Positions 36,118 to 50,150 of a stretch of 64,000 nucleotides of DNA are shown in pieces (the stretch's first letter is position 1; each line of letters starts with the position of its first letter). The notes beneath the pieces are model-generated. The model was not told the DNA's origin. It searched no databases and saw only the letters and a list, made by a program, of their open reading frames with translations. This stretch comes from Gorsachius magnificus (Eukaryota > Chordata > Aves > Pelecaniformes > Ardeidae), in the NCBI GenBank assembly GCA_034008185.1, contig CM067083.1, forward strand, positions 124,514,337 to 124,578,336. Reading direction: 5' to 3'. The translations under genes were made by a program, and so were the position numbers.

Positions 36118-37702
36118 GGGTTTCCCTTTTTTCTGTATTTTGCAAGCGTATTTCTCCAGCTCCGGTCAGCCCACGAGTGCCGCCAGTTCACTTCTGCGCC
36201 CACACAAGTCAATAACTTCGTTCTTACCTCTCCAGCCGTGAAGAAATTAAATCTTTGCCTCCCAACCCTTCGCAAAGGGAACGTTTCTGTTTCTGGCTGG
36301 TGAAACAGGAGCGCCGCCGCCGCGGCCTGCAGCTTTCGTTGAAACCAACAGAAACCTGGGGAACGGGTCGGGAAATCTGCTTTCCTTACGGCGCCCTGAG
36401 CCCCCGCTGAGATGAGATGCTTAACCCGGCCAGCTCCCGTGTCCCCCTCGGGATGATCTATACCTCCAGCCGCCCCCGCTGCGTGTCGGGTGCCTGCAGA
36501 TAACTGCGCGGTGACGGGCGTCGGGAGTGCCTTCATTAGTCTTTGTGATTAACAGACCTGTGAATTTATTTAGTTCCAAAAAAAAAAAAAAAAACAAACC
36601 AAAACCAAACCCCACTTCCCAGCAGCTGCAAGACTACCAGCTCCGATGGTGTATTTAAGAGGCATGGGGAAAAAAGACCTTCTGCTGTCTGGTGAGGTGC
36701 GTCGGGATTTACGATTAACAGAGGATTCTGCTAATGAATGATTTGGAGGCCGTGCTTAATTTTAGAGAAAAATAGAATAGTATTGACTGACTTGATCCTG
36801 ACGGGGGACGGGAGCGAGTATTTAATTCTTCCCCGGGTAAATTCAGCCCCTAGCTATCTCACATCTCTGTGACTGATGTTATTTGTCCCATTGAAAAAAA
36901 AATTAACTGGTCTGAAGCATCCTTAATCCAAAGCAATCAATTTAACTGCCTGCCTCGATGGACAACTCCAGCGTTCAGCGAGGCTCTGCTAACAAACCGC
37001 CCTGCCACACACGAGGCACGCAGCCGGGGAGAGAATAAAAACGGAGAACTTCTTACACATTTTCCCCCACCACAGCAGAACAAAGCTTCACGTTCGCCAT
37101 CGGTTCGCTTGGAACGCAAAGCTGAATCACGGCTCCACGTTCCTCTCCGTTCTTTTCTCTTTTCTTCGAGAGATGGTGACTGTAGGTTTAAAAAAAACCC
37201 GACGCCAGAGTGGTATATCCTCAGTCACCGCCTACTGAGCTCTGACCTAGGGAAAAATCAAGAGTGTCAAAGCCCCGCGAGCCGGGCGCTGAGCCCAGGC
37301 CCCCGCTTGCAGCCCCATTGCCCCGTGGTGCAGGTGACAGCACCGTTCCCTTCCTAAAAGGTGAAGTCACATAAGCAGATGTCACCGGCAAGCGTCTTCC
37401 CCCAGGCACCAGAGCTCGCCGAGCCCCAGCGCCGTTACCAGGCCAGGAGCGATGGGTGATGCTGGTTGGGGTCGGGCGCGTTCCCGTGGGAAGGGAGGCC
37501 AGCAGCATCGCCGTCTGTCCCAGGGGCTGGAAGAAAAACCGACTACAAACAGGGCACCGCGGAGAGAGCAGCTCCCCCGGGCGCTGAGCAGCGGTTTGGG
37601 CACTCCCTGAACCAAAGGTTGTTCTGAAGTCGGTACCGGCTCGCACATTGACCTCCCACGAGCAGGTACGATTTAAGCCCTCTGACACTTGGGCTCTCAC
37701 AG
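36118..37702. other. Intergenic, nothing recognised
   Basis: Moderately GC-rich at 36.2-36.5 kb. The ORF at 36869-37357 has no family resemblance. Confidence 0.6.
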
Positions 37703-38104
37703 GGAGCTGGGGAACTCAGCTCTGTTAGGCTTGTTCAGCCTGGAGAAGAGAAGGCTGAGAGGGGATCTCATCACCACCTACAAATATCTCAAGGGTGGGG
37801 GTCACCAGGACGGAGCCAGACTCTTCCCAGTGGTGCCCAGCACCAGGACAAGGGGCCATGGGCACAACCTGAAGCAGAAGAGGTTCCAGTTGAACGGGAG
37901 GAAGAACTTGTTGACTTTGAGGGTGATGGAGCCCTGGCCCAGGCTGCCCAGGGGGGCTGTGGAGTCTCCTTCTCTGGAGATCTTCAACCCCCGCCTGGAT
38001 GCTGTCCTGTGCCCCCTGCTCTGGGTGAGCCTGCTTGGGCAGGGGGGTGGCACTGGGGGAGCTCCGGAGGGCCCTGCCAGCCCGGCCACTCTGGGATCCT
38101 GTGA
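37703..38104 (+). mobile_element. CR1 LINE 3' fragment
   Basis: The + strand copy starts in ORF2 (LFSLEKRRLRGDLITTYKYL), runs through the 3' region, and ends GGCCACTCTGGGATCCTGTGA. Confidence 0.9.
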
Positions 38105-41029
38105 AGCCCGGGCACCCCCCGGGCACCCCCTTTGTTCCCACAGCACGAGGCGGGGTGGGGAGCACCCATGCCATAAAGAGAGGGAGTTTGTATTCTCACT
38201 AACACACAGAATTTAACAAACTTCCCATCCCCCATTCCCAAACTGTAGGCCTTTGACAAACTTCTCTGTATTTTTTCTTTTTTTTTTTTTTTGCTGAGCT
38301 ATAGCATTATTAATGAGCTGCGTACGGCATTGCAGAGAATACCATGGATCCATGCACTCTTCCATTTTATTCTCTTCCTTTCCTGGCTACAGACGTTATT
38401 CACCCTTTAGCTCACTCCTGAATATTGAGCTTATTTTCCGAGCACTACAGGCAGCAGCTCCAGGAGTCTCCCCGCCGCCCCTTTCCCTACAAAGCAGTCA
38501 CTTAAATTAGAGGCTGTCATTGCATACATTCATTTACCAATTCACCAGGTATTGGAGTAAGACTTACTAAATTGTGGTACCTAAAAAAATAAAAAAAAGC
38601 ATCACCTGATTACCACACATTTCAATGCATTAGCAAAATTTTATTAATTTAGAAAATACAGTTTCGAGGGATGAAAAGATACAGAGACTGGCCAAAAAAT
38701 CCCTAGCAGCTGTGAGGATACCGGCCTAGCATGGCAAAACAAGGAAGAAAAGGAGTCAACAGCCGTTCCTGTGCCCTGCAGTTTTCTCACGTGGTGCAAG
38801 GGTGCGCAAACCTATCCATATTCCAGAAAAACGGACCTGGTCTCAATGAAAAACAGCCCTGGAAAACCACCGGTGTGTTCTGAGGAGAGAAAGCAGACAA
38901 CGGAGTAGCGGTGGCGACAGGGTGAGGCAGAGGAGGATGAAGGAACCTTGCTTCCAAGTAGCAGCTCTGCAAAGCAGGGGCGTGCTTATAACAAACAGCA
39001 CACAGTCCCGATCCCCCGGAGCTCCGGGATTAGTTTGACAGCGAGGCAACAGTGAGGTTTAGGTAAAACCGGGCTGTACCGCAGGTGTAGAGCCGCAATT
39101 AAAGCCAGGCCTGGCTTCACCAGAGGACAGCAGCAGCTCTCCAGAACGGGGAGACCGTGGCTCTGAGTAACAGAAGACCCAGAGCCCCCTTTTCAGCTCC
39201 ACGGGCTGAATGAGCTTCAAAGCCACGGCGTCTGCCGCTGCTGCGCACACTTCGTAGGCGCCGGTGCTGTTGGACCTGGGATTCTCCAAATTCAAAAGTC
39301 AAGTTTAACGATTTGAATTAACTTTTTTTTTTTTTTTTTTAAAATACATTCTCCTTTCAGGGACCGCTCCTACTGGGTAGTCCATTTGTTATCTGTCAGG
39401 GGCAGAGAGGTCGATTAATGCTTGTTTGGGCAGGACAAACATATTTTTAAAGCCTGGAGGAACAGGTGAGAAAATGTTACGCTTCCCCCTGGGAGGCCAG
39501 TGGAGCCGCGGGATAAAGTCATGGCAGGAAGAAAGATCCTCTCCATGAATTTAGCTTATGACACCCTGCTTCTAACACAGAGCCTTCTATGCTGCAGCCA
39601 CAGTCTTAGCGGAGTAGGAGAGGGGGAAGAAATATGGAATCCATTTCTAGCGGAAATAGCTGTATTTCTGTCCTCGGTGTGGCGCGGAGGGGCTCACCGT
39701 GTCACCTGTCCGTTGGCGGTCGATTCCTTTCCTACAAAAGGAAGCCATCCCCAAAGGATGTTGTTTCACCTCGGCACAACAGAAGAGCACAGGAGGGACC
39801 TTTTCCAGCAGCTCCCAGCTCCTTGAGAAAAGCGAAGATCAGCAGTAGTTTACAGATACGTTACAATATTTTTCTAACAGGGTGCAAATTAGACTTCCCA
39901 TTTACCTGCCAAGATTCCAGTTCAGTCCTTTTCATTTCCCTCGTAAGAACAGCTGGCACAAGCAGCTAACACAGCAGGAAGCACGATTCCTTAAACTACT
40001 TTAAGTGTTAGTGACGCATACGTTCTAATCAAGAGTTGGCATCTTTAACATTCTTTGTATTTATTTTAAGAAAGCGTTTTAGTTAATCTAAGCAAGAATA
40101 TTCAAAAGCTACTGCAAAGAAAAATACATTTTTCTTTCTGCTTAAACTTTTCAGAAGAGACGCTGAACGCTTTGCCAGCTCCTTCAGCAGACATCACTCC
40201 GTTACGTGGCCAAGCAACACAGAGCGAAGAATTAAACACACATCCCCCCAAAAAAAAAGCTCCAATTAAACCTCATCAAGACAATTTCTGTGCCATGGAC
40301 AAGCGACACGGTGTTATCAGTGAGAAGCCAGGGCTGGAAAGGCAGTCAACACGCAATGGGGTGGAGGAGCCCGTCTCCAGGCGGTTTCTGCGGGTTTCTT
40401 TGCCATCCTTGGAAAGGGCAGTCAGAGGACGGCAAGAAAAGGATGCTCAAGGGTTGCTTTAAAAAGAACAAGTCCAGAAACTCCTCTACAACTGTGCTGA
40501 GCGCAGCCAAAGAGTCAAGGTCACCTCAGCCAAGTTTTCACCTACGCTACTTGCTGCATAAAAGAACGCAAATATAAAAACACCGAAGGTTTGCATAAAA
40601 AATAGATTATTTTTTTTTTTTGGTAGTTCTCCTCTTAAAATTACTGTACAAATAAATAAAGTTACTGTCCATTTAAATATAACTGTTTGGGGAAACTGGA
40701 AGCTGGCAATGGTCTTCCGATCGACCCACTCGTTCCAAAGGAAGGCAGAGTTGTTGGCCATCTCCGAGGCCTCCGAATCACAGCGGGATGCCATGCCTGC
40801 AAAGGAAACGCACCGAAGTTGCAAAATCAAATACTCCTCGGCAAGAGCCCTGGCCCATACCAAAGGTCCCCAGCCCACCGTTCTGCCTCGGGGAGACATC
40901 AGGAGCACACATGCGCTTAGGGAAGAGTGCAGGGCGGGCTCACAAGCAGGCATCCCGCAGTAAAAAACCCAGCTCTGAGCAGTGCTTAACTTAAGGACTT
41001 CCCGAATCACAGGTTATATCCATATCCTT
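38105..41029. other. Intergenic, nothing recognised
   Basis: The stretch is AT-rich, with T runs near 38277-38291 and 39323-39339 and several poly(A)-like hexamers. No repeat or coding exon that I can support. Confidence 0.55.
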
Positions 41030-41254
41030 CATAGAAGAATCACAGAATATTTTGGGTTGGAAGGGACCCCTAGAGGTCACCCAGCCCAACCCCCTGCAGG
41101 AGCAGGGACACCTTGAACCACATCAGGTTGCTCACAGCCCCGGCCAACCTGGCCTGGAATGTTCCCAGGGATGGGGCCTCCACCCCCTCTCGGGGCAACC
41201 CCTGCCAAGGTTTCACCACCCTCACGGGAAAGAATTTCTTCCTTATATCTAATC
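41030..41254 (-). mobile_element. CR1 3' fragment
   Basis: The antisense copy includes GAATCACAGAATATTTTGGG and the GGTTGCTCACAGCCCCGGCC body shared with 14978. Confidence 0.9.
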
Positions 41255-41385
41255 CCTGTCCTCAAATTCCTGACAGAAAACTCATTTAGATGTTTTTCAC
41301 ACTGTTCTGAGGCGATTTAGTGTTTAGCTGCCCTATGCTGTAGGGCATCGATGTCTAGTGATAACAAAGCATTATGGGGAAAAAA

Positions 41386-41481
41386 CATCACAGAATCGCT
41401 TTGGTTGGAAAAGCCCTTTAAGATCATCGAGTCCAACCTTTAACCTAACCCTGCCATCCCACCACTAAACCATGTCCCTAA
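41386..41481 (-). mobile_element. CR1 3'-end fragment
   Basis: ATCACAGAATCGCTTTGG and TTGGAAAAGCCCTTTAAGAT mark an antisense terminus. Confidence 0.88.
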
Positions 41482-42429
41482 CTATAATATAAAAATAATT
41501 CTCTCCTGTTTGAATCAAACTTGCTATTGGAGAATTTCTTGTGAAGCACCTGGATTCAGTGCTGCGAGAAACCCGTTTCAGCTTCTGTGCTACTCCCGAA
41601 TTTAGATTTGGGAAGTCGGCTACAAAAACCGGTCTGTTTTCCAGACTGGAGCGTCCAGGAACTGGTGTTTAAGACAAGCCCATTTCAGAAAGGCGAGTTG
41701 GCTTTCACGTCAGCCCACACTGACACAGCAGCCGACAGTGTTTTCAACAGCGTGAGACTAGCGCCTCGTGGCACGGAGCGCTGCGCCGCAAGTCGTTGCT
41801 GCATCAACTCCGATTACATGCCGAAAGCAAGGACAGGAGCTATCCAGCTTGCTTCCTCCTGAGCAGGGAAGTAAAATAAACAAAGAGGACTGAGACAGAC
41901 GGGGTTTTCAAGGATATGTTCTGGCTGTGCCGGTGTTTTTCTTCTGAACTGACTCTATTTACCATTATGGTTTCATAATGAAAAAGGAAAGTCAACAGCA
42001 GTAAGCCTGGCACTGTGCTGCTAGAGCCTTTTTTCCCCCCTCTTTATCCTTGTGAATTCCTCTATAGCATGCTAACCACTTCAGGGCTGGCCTGCCAACT
42101 AGTGGCACTGTCGCTATTACAGGATGCCAGGCCTCCTGTTGCAGAGGGGAATTCCCCAGAACTCCAGATCCTACCAGACTCATCGAGTCGTTTTCAGCGA
42201 GTAAACTCATTTCTCTAGATAAAAAGAAGCGTTTGTCTTGTCAGCTGAGATTGTAGTACCACCCAAGAAAGTGTTAGATAGACAGGAGAAGGCTGGGATT
42301 AGTAAAAAGGAAGATGTAAGGCAGTTAACCTGTCCCAAGGGAAAACTGAAATGGATAATTTGGAAATGAAGAGGCTAGAGTAGAGTTTTATCAAGACTGG
42401 CACTGACAACGGACTTGTTTAATTAACGC

Positions 42430-42900
42430 TTTCACTAACAGCCTTGGTACAATCAGAAGGGTGCTGATGACACAAAGATGGAGGTATTAGGGTTTATAAA
42501 AAAGGATGAGGAAATATTCAGGGTCATTCACCGTTCTGTCAGAGGATGAAACTCTGTAATAGAAAACATAAGGTCATGCATCTGTGAACAAGAGTAACTG
42601 CTGTAACCCAGAACATTATTGATTTGAAGCAACTCAAGTCAAAAAAGGGCTTTAGGATACAAAGTAATTACGAGCGGATTAAGCGATATGATAGATATGA
42701 AAGGAGAGATGCAATCCTGGAACACATCAGGAGGAATATTTCCAGACTAGACAGTAAACGCGAGTGCTTTACAAGGACCCGAAGAGACTTGCCTAGAGTA
42801 AGCACAGAAATTATTTGTGTATGGAGGAGCCAGCCTCGATGGAACCAACTAACCAGCCTTGGGCAGGAAGAAACGCTGCTAAGGTTACAGTTCTCTATAA
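42430..42900 (+). mobile_element. Ancient CR1-like LINE remnant
   Basis: The diverged + strand sequence includes GATGACACAAAGATGGAG (RT DDTK region), CATAAGGTCATGCATCTGTG and CATCAGGAGGAATATTTCC, spaced as in the RT-to-3' part of CR1. It is much older than the other copies, and its limits are approximate. Confidence 0.6.
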
Positions 42901-43281
42901 AATAGCCCAGAATGGGCAAACACCCGGGAAGGAGAAGAACGTTTTAAGCTAAAGGACAAGTCTGTCACAAGATCAAGAGTATTAAATTGATCAGAAATGC
43001 ATCTGTGTTGCAAAGGACAAATGTCCTTAGCTATAAGGAGAGCCAGATGCTCAGCCTCAGTGACAGTATCAGACACAAACCCCTTTATTTCTATGATGCA
43101 TTTATCAAGTTAATTCTGGGATATGAAGCCCGTGACAGCAGAAGGCAGGACTTGAAAATCCTGGAAAGTCCCTTCTGTATTTTCATTGCTCTGCTGAAAG
43201 ACACAGAATCCAACAGACCGCCCTGAATTTTACGTTGGACTTTCCCACTTCCATCAGGAACCCACAAGGATTAGAGTCGAT

Positions 43282-43309
43282 TTTTTTTTTTTTTTTCTTT
43301 TTTTTTCCC
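43282..43309. repeat. Poly-T tract
   Basis: A T-rich run is interrupted by one C. It lies just left of the kinase 3' UTR, near a poly-A run at 43496-43514. Confidence 0.9.
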
Positions 43310-43599
43310 CAAAGTGGGCACACAAAAACAACAGTCTCGCTGCAGGACTCAGCAAGACCACCAGACTTCCAGCCCAGCCTTTTCCAAGACATTCTTCAAG
43401 GCCTTTACACATTAAACAGTTCAGGACAGGAAGCTCCTCTACCACCTGGTCACCCAGCTCTGATACGCGCTGAGCATTAACAGTGCTTTAATTACAAAAA
43501 AAAAAAAAAAAAAATCCCAAACCAACAAACTTCTCTTTAACGTGACAGTTACTATCAAACCTAAATACCCTATTTAAGATGCACACCTACAAATATACA

Positions 43600-44025
43600 G
43601 TAACTTTGCCCACTTTAGGTTTTATTTAGTTAGAAAATATATTGTAAAAGCCACAGACACAAGCACAGGTAAATGCTGGAGCGATGGCAAAAACCTGCCC
43701 TCATTTGTGGAAATAGATGAGGTTTAGGGGAAAGGACAGGCCGGCCCAAATACAGACAGCAGAGCTGATTCCCAAACCCCACTAAGGAGGCAAAAGTTCC
43801 TCTGTTCGACAGTCTTCAACCAAATTCCTTTTCCCAATCATTTATCAAAGCCTTTTCTTCTTCTAGTTTGACTGTATCTTTCTATCACTGAATTTTCAAA
43901 ACTGCTGCAGGTCACATTTGATTTAGAGGGCTTTGGCCTGAAGGTCAATAAGAAAAAATCCCCTGTAAGCTCAGTCTAAAAAGGGAGTAGTCTGGCAGAG
44001 ACACTAACCTGAACGTCCTTCGCCT
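43600..44025 (-). other. Probable kinase 3' untranslated region
   Basis: About 400 nt run from the kinase stop to an AATAAA on the - strand (TTTATT on +, 43621-43626). On the - strand this is followed by GT-rich sequence around TTTGTAGGTGTGC, the usual downstream element. No repeat lies in this stretch. Confidence 0.6.
43621..43626 (-). promoter_or_regulatory. Poly(A) signal of the kinase gene (AATAAA)
   Basis: This is a canonical AATAAA on the - strand, about 400 nt after the stop, with a GT-rich element roughly 40 nt further on. Confidence 0.6.
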
Positions 44026-44261
44026 CTACGAGACAGAGCGTTGACGCTTTTTGCCGTAGGAGATTTGCCTGATTCGGACTTCTAGTTGGAAGGCATCCAA
44101 TCTTTCCTTCGGGTTAAAAGCCAGCATATCGTGCAGGAGCTTGCAGAGATCATCTGGCATGGACTTCTTGTTCTTCAGGGGAATTTGTAATTTCATGTTG
44201 GGGTTCTCCAGCAACGCTTCTCCGAGGGGAATAAGGTCCTTGCCTTGGCAGATGTAAGTTC
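44026..44261 (-). CDS. STK35/PDIK1L-family kinase, coding exon 3 (C-lobe end, stop)
   Basis: On the - strand the acceptor is TTCAG (complement of 44262-44266), and the exon completes the glycine codon split from exon 2. It encodes residues 255-332, starting GTYICQGKDLIPLGEALLEN and ending in a basic tail GKKRQRSVS before TAG at 44026-44028. The segment PLGEALLENPNMKLQIP and the following DML.FNP.ERLDAFQLE match the C-lobe end of STK35 and PDIK1L, where GEALLENP and DAFELE-type strings are family signatures. The tail KKRQR could act as a nuclear localisation signal; the known paralogues are nuclear. Spliced length is 332 aa against about 341 aa for PDIK1L (from memory). Confidence 0.93.
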
Positions 44262-47495
<3,234 letters not shown>

Positions 47496-48041
47496 CTTTA
47501 CAATGGGACTTCCACGTCTATGAGAAATCAAAATATTGTCAGATTTCAGGTCTCTGTGCACTATCTGATTTCTGTGCAGGAAAGCCACAGCGCTGCTGAG
47601 CTGCCGCATGAAGCTGTTATTCAGCTGAGCATCCGGGCTGCGAGACAGCAGGTATTCGTTCATGTTGCCACCATCACAAAACTCCATCACAAACCAGAGA
47701 AAGCAGGCTGATTTGGGATCCATGCACCTCCGCCCTTTCAGGCAGGTCTCAATTAGCAGCAAATGGCTGTCTGATTTCCTGTATCGATGACTAATTGGCT
47801 GAAAGACTTGGCCATTCTGCAGGATACACTCCTCCAACTGGATCACGTTTTCGTGTTGCCTCTGGATGCTCTGCAGGGCCCAGAACTCTTGCAGAGCAAG
47901 TTCTACATTTTCGGGCACATTACAGTGCATCCTTTTGACAGCGACTTTGCTTCTAGTTTGATTAACGATGGCCTCATAAACCACCCCATAGCTCCCTCGG
48001 CCCACTTCTCGAATGATGCTGTACTTGGCTTCCGCAGCCAT
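47496..48041 (-). CDS. STK35/PDIK1L-family Ser/Thr kinase, coding exon 1 (N-lobe, HRD)
   Basis: The exon is 546 nt (182 codons) and contains the start codon at 48041-48039. An in-frame TGA lies two codons upstream, and the ATG has G at -3 and +4. Visible motifs are the glycine loop GRGSYG (14-19), VAVK with the ATP-binding lysine K36, the likely helix-C glutamate E52 in LQEFWAL, the hinge region LWFVMEFCDGGNMNEYLL (115-132), and HRDLKSDN with catalytic D164 and N169. The strings REVGRGSYGVVYEA, ENVELALQEFWAL and EECILQ are diagnostic of STK35 (CLIK1) and PDIK1L (CLIK1L). The exon joins in frame to VADFG. All key catalytic residues are present, so I expect an active kinase. It diverges enough from both named paralogues to be a third family member, an inference that needs a tree. 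It is head-to-head with PNOC and tail-to-tail with ELP3. Confidence 0.95.
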
Positions 48042-48120
48042 CCCTCACTTTGGCCCAGTGAATGGCAAACCAGAGAAAAATATTTTTAACTCATGGCAAT
48101 CAGTCGTCACCTGCGGTAAA
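48042..48120 (-). other. Kinase 5' UTR next to the start codon; possible splice acceptor
   Basis: Upstream of the ATG on the - strand there is a possible acceptor ACCGCAG (complement of 48111-48117), preceded by a modest pyrimidine run. Transcription probably starts in the CpG island near 49.7 kb, so a non-coding first exon joined here is likely. Its donor cannot be fixed from the sequence. Confidence 0.4.
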
Positions 48121-48599
48121 ATCCTGGAATAAAAGGGGGTAAACAGCTTAAAACTCTCCCAAACAAAGCAGCTTTCCAATGATCAACTGCAAGTAACTTC
48201 CAACCAGTATCAATTTTAGCAGTGTATGCATGGGTATATGATGCAGCTGCACGGGGACCGACAGCTAGAACAGGGTTTTAAGAGAAAACCGATATCCATG
48301 GTAACTTTGAGACATTATCAAGTACAATCCTGACTGCACAGTGGGATACAACCACCTGGGAAGTGACATTGATTTGTCCACAGCGGATGAAGTTTAGTGA
48401 GAAAGAAAAAGAACTACGTAGACACGTTTCCTAAGCAGGGCAGGAAAGGGAAGACAAGACCTCCTGGGTAACAGCTGAACTCACTGTTACCAGAATTGAC
48501 TTTTAAAGAAATAGTTAGCCAGAAGTGCCAGTTTGGCACAAGATCTTTCACCCTCACAACTGTACTTATCCATCTATGGCTACATCGTGTCCCTGTACT

Positions 48600-49640
48600 T
48601 TCACTGCCAATTTCCTACCAGTCCATGCCCTGATACTCACCCCCTTTCTCCGGTTCACCCTCTTCCAGCCCCTTCCCAAGCCTTACATCACACTTCCCCT
48701 CCACCCCAAGCTCCCTCTCCCACCCCCAGGCCACCCATCCCAGCTTTTCATTTCATTTCACTCTCCAGCACAGGCTCTCCCTGTGATTCTCACGGTCCCT
48801 CGCTCAATGCCCACTCCCCCAGACCTATCCCCTAATAACCCAGCTCCAATTGTACCCCCCTCATCTCACTTCTCCCTGCTCCAGTGCTCTTCAACACCAG
48901 CCCATTTTGCTCCATAATCAACACATCAATTCTTCTCTCCCCACTCAATTTTTCCTCCAGTTTCATGCCCCATTCCTTTCCCAATCCCCTTAACTCTTCC
49001 CCCTTCAAACCTCTCCCCACCCCACCCCTTCCCAACCCCCTTTCCCCACCCTCTCCCACCCCTACTCCCCACCCCCACCATTCCTCTCCAAAGCAGCCCC
49101 CGCCACAGCCGACCTCCCCTCAACACCCCCCCCCCCAGCTCCAGCCCTGCCCCATCTCCAGCTCCCCAGCCCCTTCCCCACCCCCACCTCGCCCCCTTCC
49201 CCACCCTGCTCCCCCCTCCCCCCTCCACCATCCCCTCACCCCCCTCAGCCCCTTCCCCACCCCCACTCCCCAGCCCCTGCCCCCTTTCCCGCCTCTGCCA
49301 TCCTCAGGCCCACCTCCTCCCAGCATCCACCTCGGCCCCTGCCCCACCTCAGCCCCTCCCCAGCCCCTGCCCCCCCCTGCCCCCTTCCACCATCTCCTCA
49401 AGCCCAGTTCTTCCACAGGTCTTGGCTAAAACTCCTTCCCTTCCCCTCCCCAGGCCCTTTCCCCACCTCAGCCCCTTTCCCCACCTCAGCCCCCCTCAGG
49501 CCCAGTTCTTCCACGGTTCTTGGTAAAACTCCTTCCCTTCCCCGCCCCAGGCCCCTTCCCCACCTCCACCACCCCTCAGGCCCAACTCTTCCCAGCACCT
49601 GGCCTAAGACCCCTGCCCCGCCAGCCCCTCAGGCCCGGCT
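48600..49640. repeat. C-rich, nearly G-free tract (G-rich on the kinase sense strand)
   Basis: For about 1 kb the + strand is dominated by runs of C with A and T. In 48961-49080 there is a single G in 120 bases. The complement is therefore a dense array of short G runs. It contains imperfect tandem units, the clearest being about 98 bp long at 49402 and 49500. The tract sits between the CpG-island promoter and the first coding exon of the kinase, so it is probably intron. Confidence 0.85.
49400..49615. repeat. Imperfect tandem repeat, unit about 80-98 bp
   Basis: The string GCCCAGTTCTTCCAC, followed by CTTGG(C)TAAAACTCCTTCCC and then a CCCCAGGCC(C)CTTTCCCC run, occurs at 49402 and again at 49500. 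A more diverged third copy begins near 49580 (GCCCAACTCTTCCCAGC). Confidence 0.75.
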
Positions 49641-49767
49641 CGCTCCCGCTTCCACTCGCCTCAGCCCCTTCCCACCCCGCCCGGCCCCCCCCGCATTCCC
49701 GCCACCGCCACGCGGCCCCGCCCACTGGCCGAAGCCGGCCAACCAGAAGGAAGGAGGCACGGTCAAG

Positions 49768-49816
49768 CCAATCACAACTCAGAGAAGGGGAGGGTGAGGC
49801 CACCGCCGGACCAATC
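49768..49816 (+). promoter_or_regulatory. Two CCAAT boxes (NF-Y type)
   Basis: CCAATCA begins at 49768 and CCAATCG at 49811, 43 bp apart, inside the CpG island. A paired CCAAT arrangement is common in TATA-less promoters. Confidence 0.5.
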
Positions 49817-49909
49817 GGCGAACGCTTCGCCTTCCCCGGCTGCAAGCGGCTGGGGCAGGGAAGTTTTGCGCCTGCGTGGCGGTGGCGGAGCGCAGGGAGG
49901 CGGGCGGGA

Positions 49910-49927
49910 ACTACAAGTCCCAGCAGC
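49910..49927 (+). promoter_or_regulatory. ZNF143/Staf-type promoter motif
   Basis: ACTACAAGTCCCAGCAGC fits the well-known promoter motif ACTACAANTCCCAGNAKGC bound by ZNF143 at vertebrate CpG-island promoters. It is inside the CpG island between the two CCAAT boxes and the far edge. Confidence 0.65.
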
Positions 49928-50150
49928 CTCTGCGGCGGGCGACGGGTGCCCGCTCAGGACAAACCTCCGCAAAACGCCACAGCTGGAGCTGTGGGCGCTA
50001 TGTCCTCCCCCTCCGTCTGTCCGTCCGTCTGCCCGCCGGTCCCCTTGTCCCGGCGATGCTTAGCGAGGCACCTGCGCAACGCAAAGAAGTGCAGCCGCTT
50101 CTCTGCCTTCGCTTCCTCCCCCCGACTGGGGCCCCGGTGGTTCAAAAACA

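Larger units (their letters stand above)
49650..50150. promoter_or_regulatory. CpG island, probable (possibly bidirectional) kinase promoter
   Basis: This GC-rich, CpG-dense block lies upstream of the kinase. It contains a GC box (CCCCGCCC, 49716-49723), CCAAT boxes at 49768 and 49811, an NRF1-like GCGCCTGCG near 49868 and a ZNF143-type motif at 49910-49927. There is no TATA box, as is normal for a CpG-island promoter. Transcription leftwards into the kinase fits the order of elements. The symmetric character leaves room for a short transcript to the right, where an AATAAA occurs near 50597. Confidence 0.7.

Noticed and set aside
36869..37357. 162-codon ORF on +
   Set aside because: No family resemblance, no clear splice or promoter context, and an unremarkable composition.
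40486..41010. 174-codon ORF on - downstream of the kinase
   Set aside because: Considered as a possible extra gene, but the translation has no known domain and no splice sites that join it to the kinase.
48525..49429. Proline-rich ORFs (130 and 181 codons) on +
   Set aside because: They are a translation of the C-rich tract; low complexity rather than coding.
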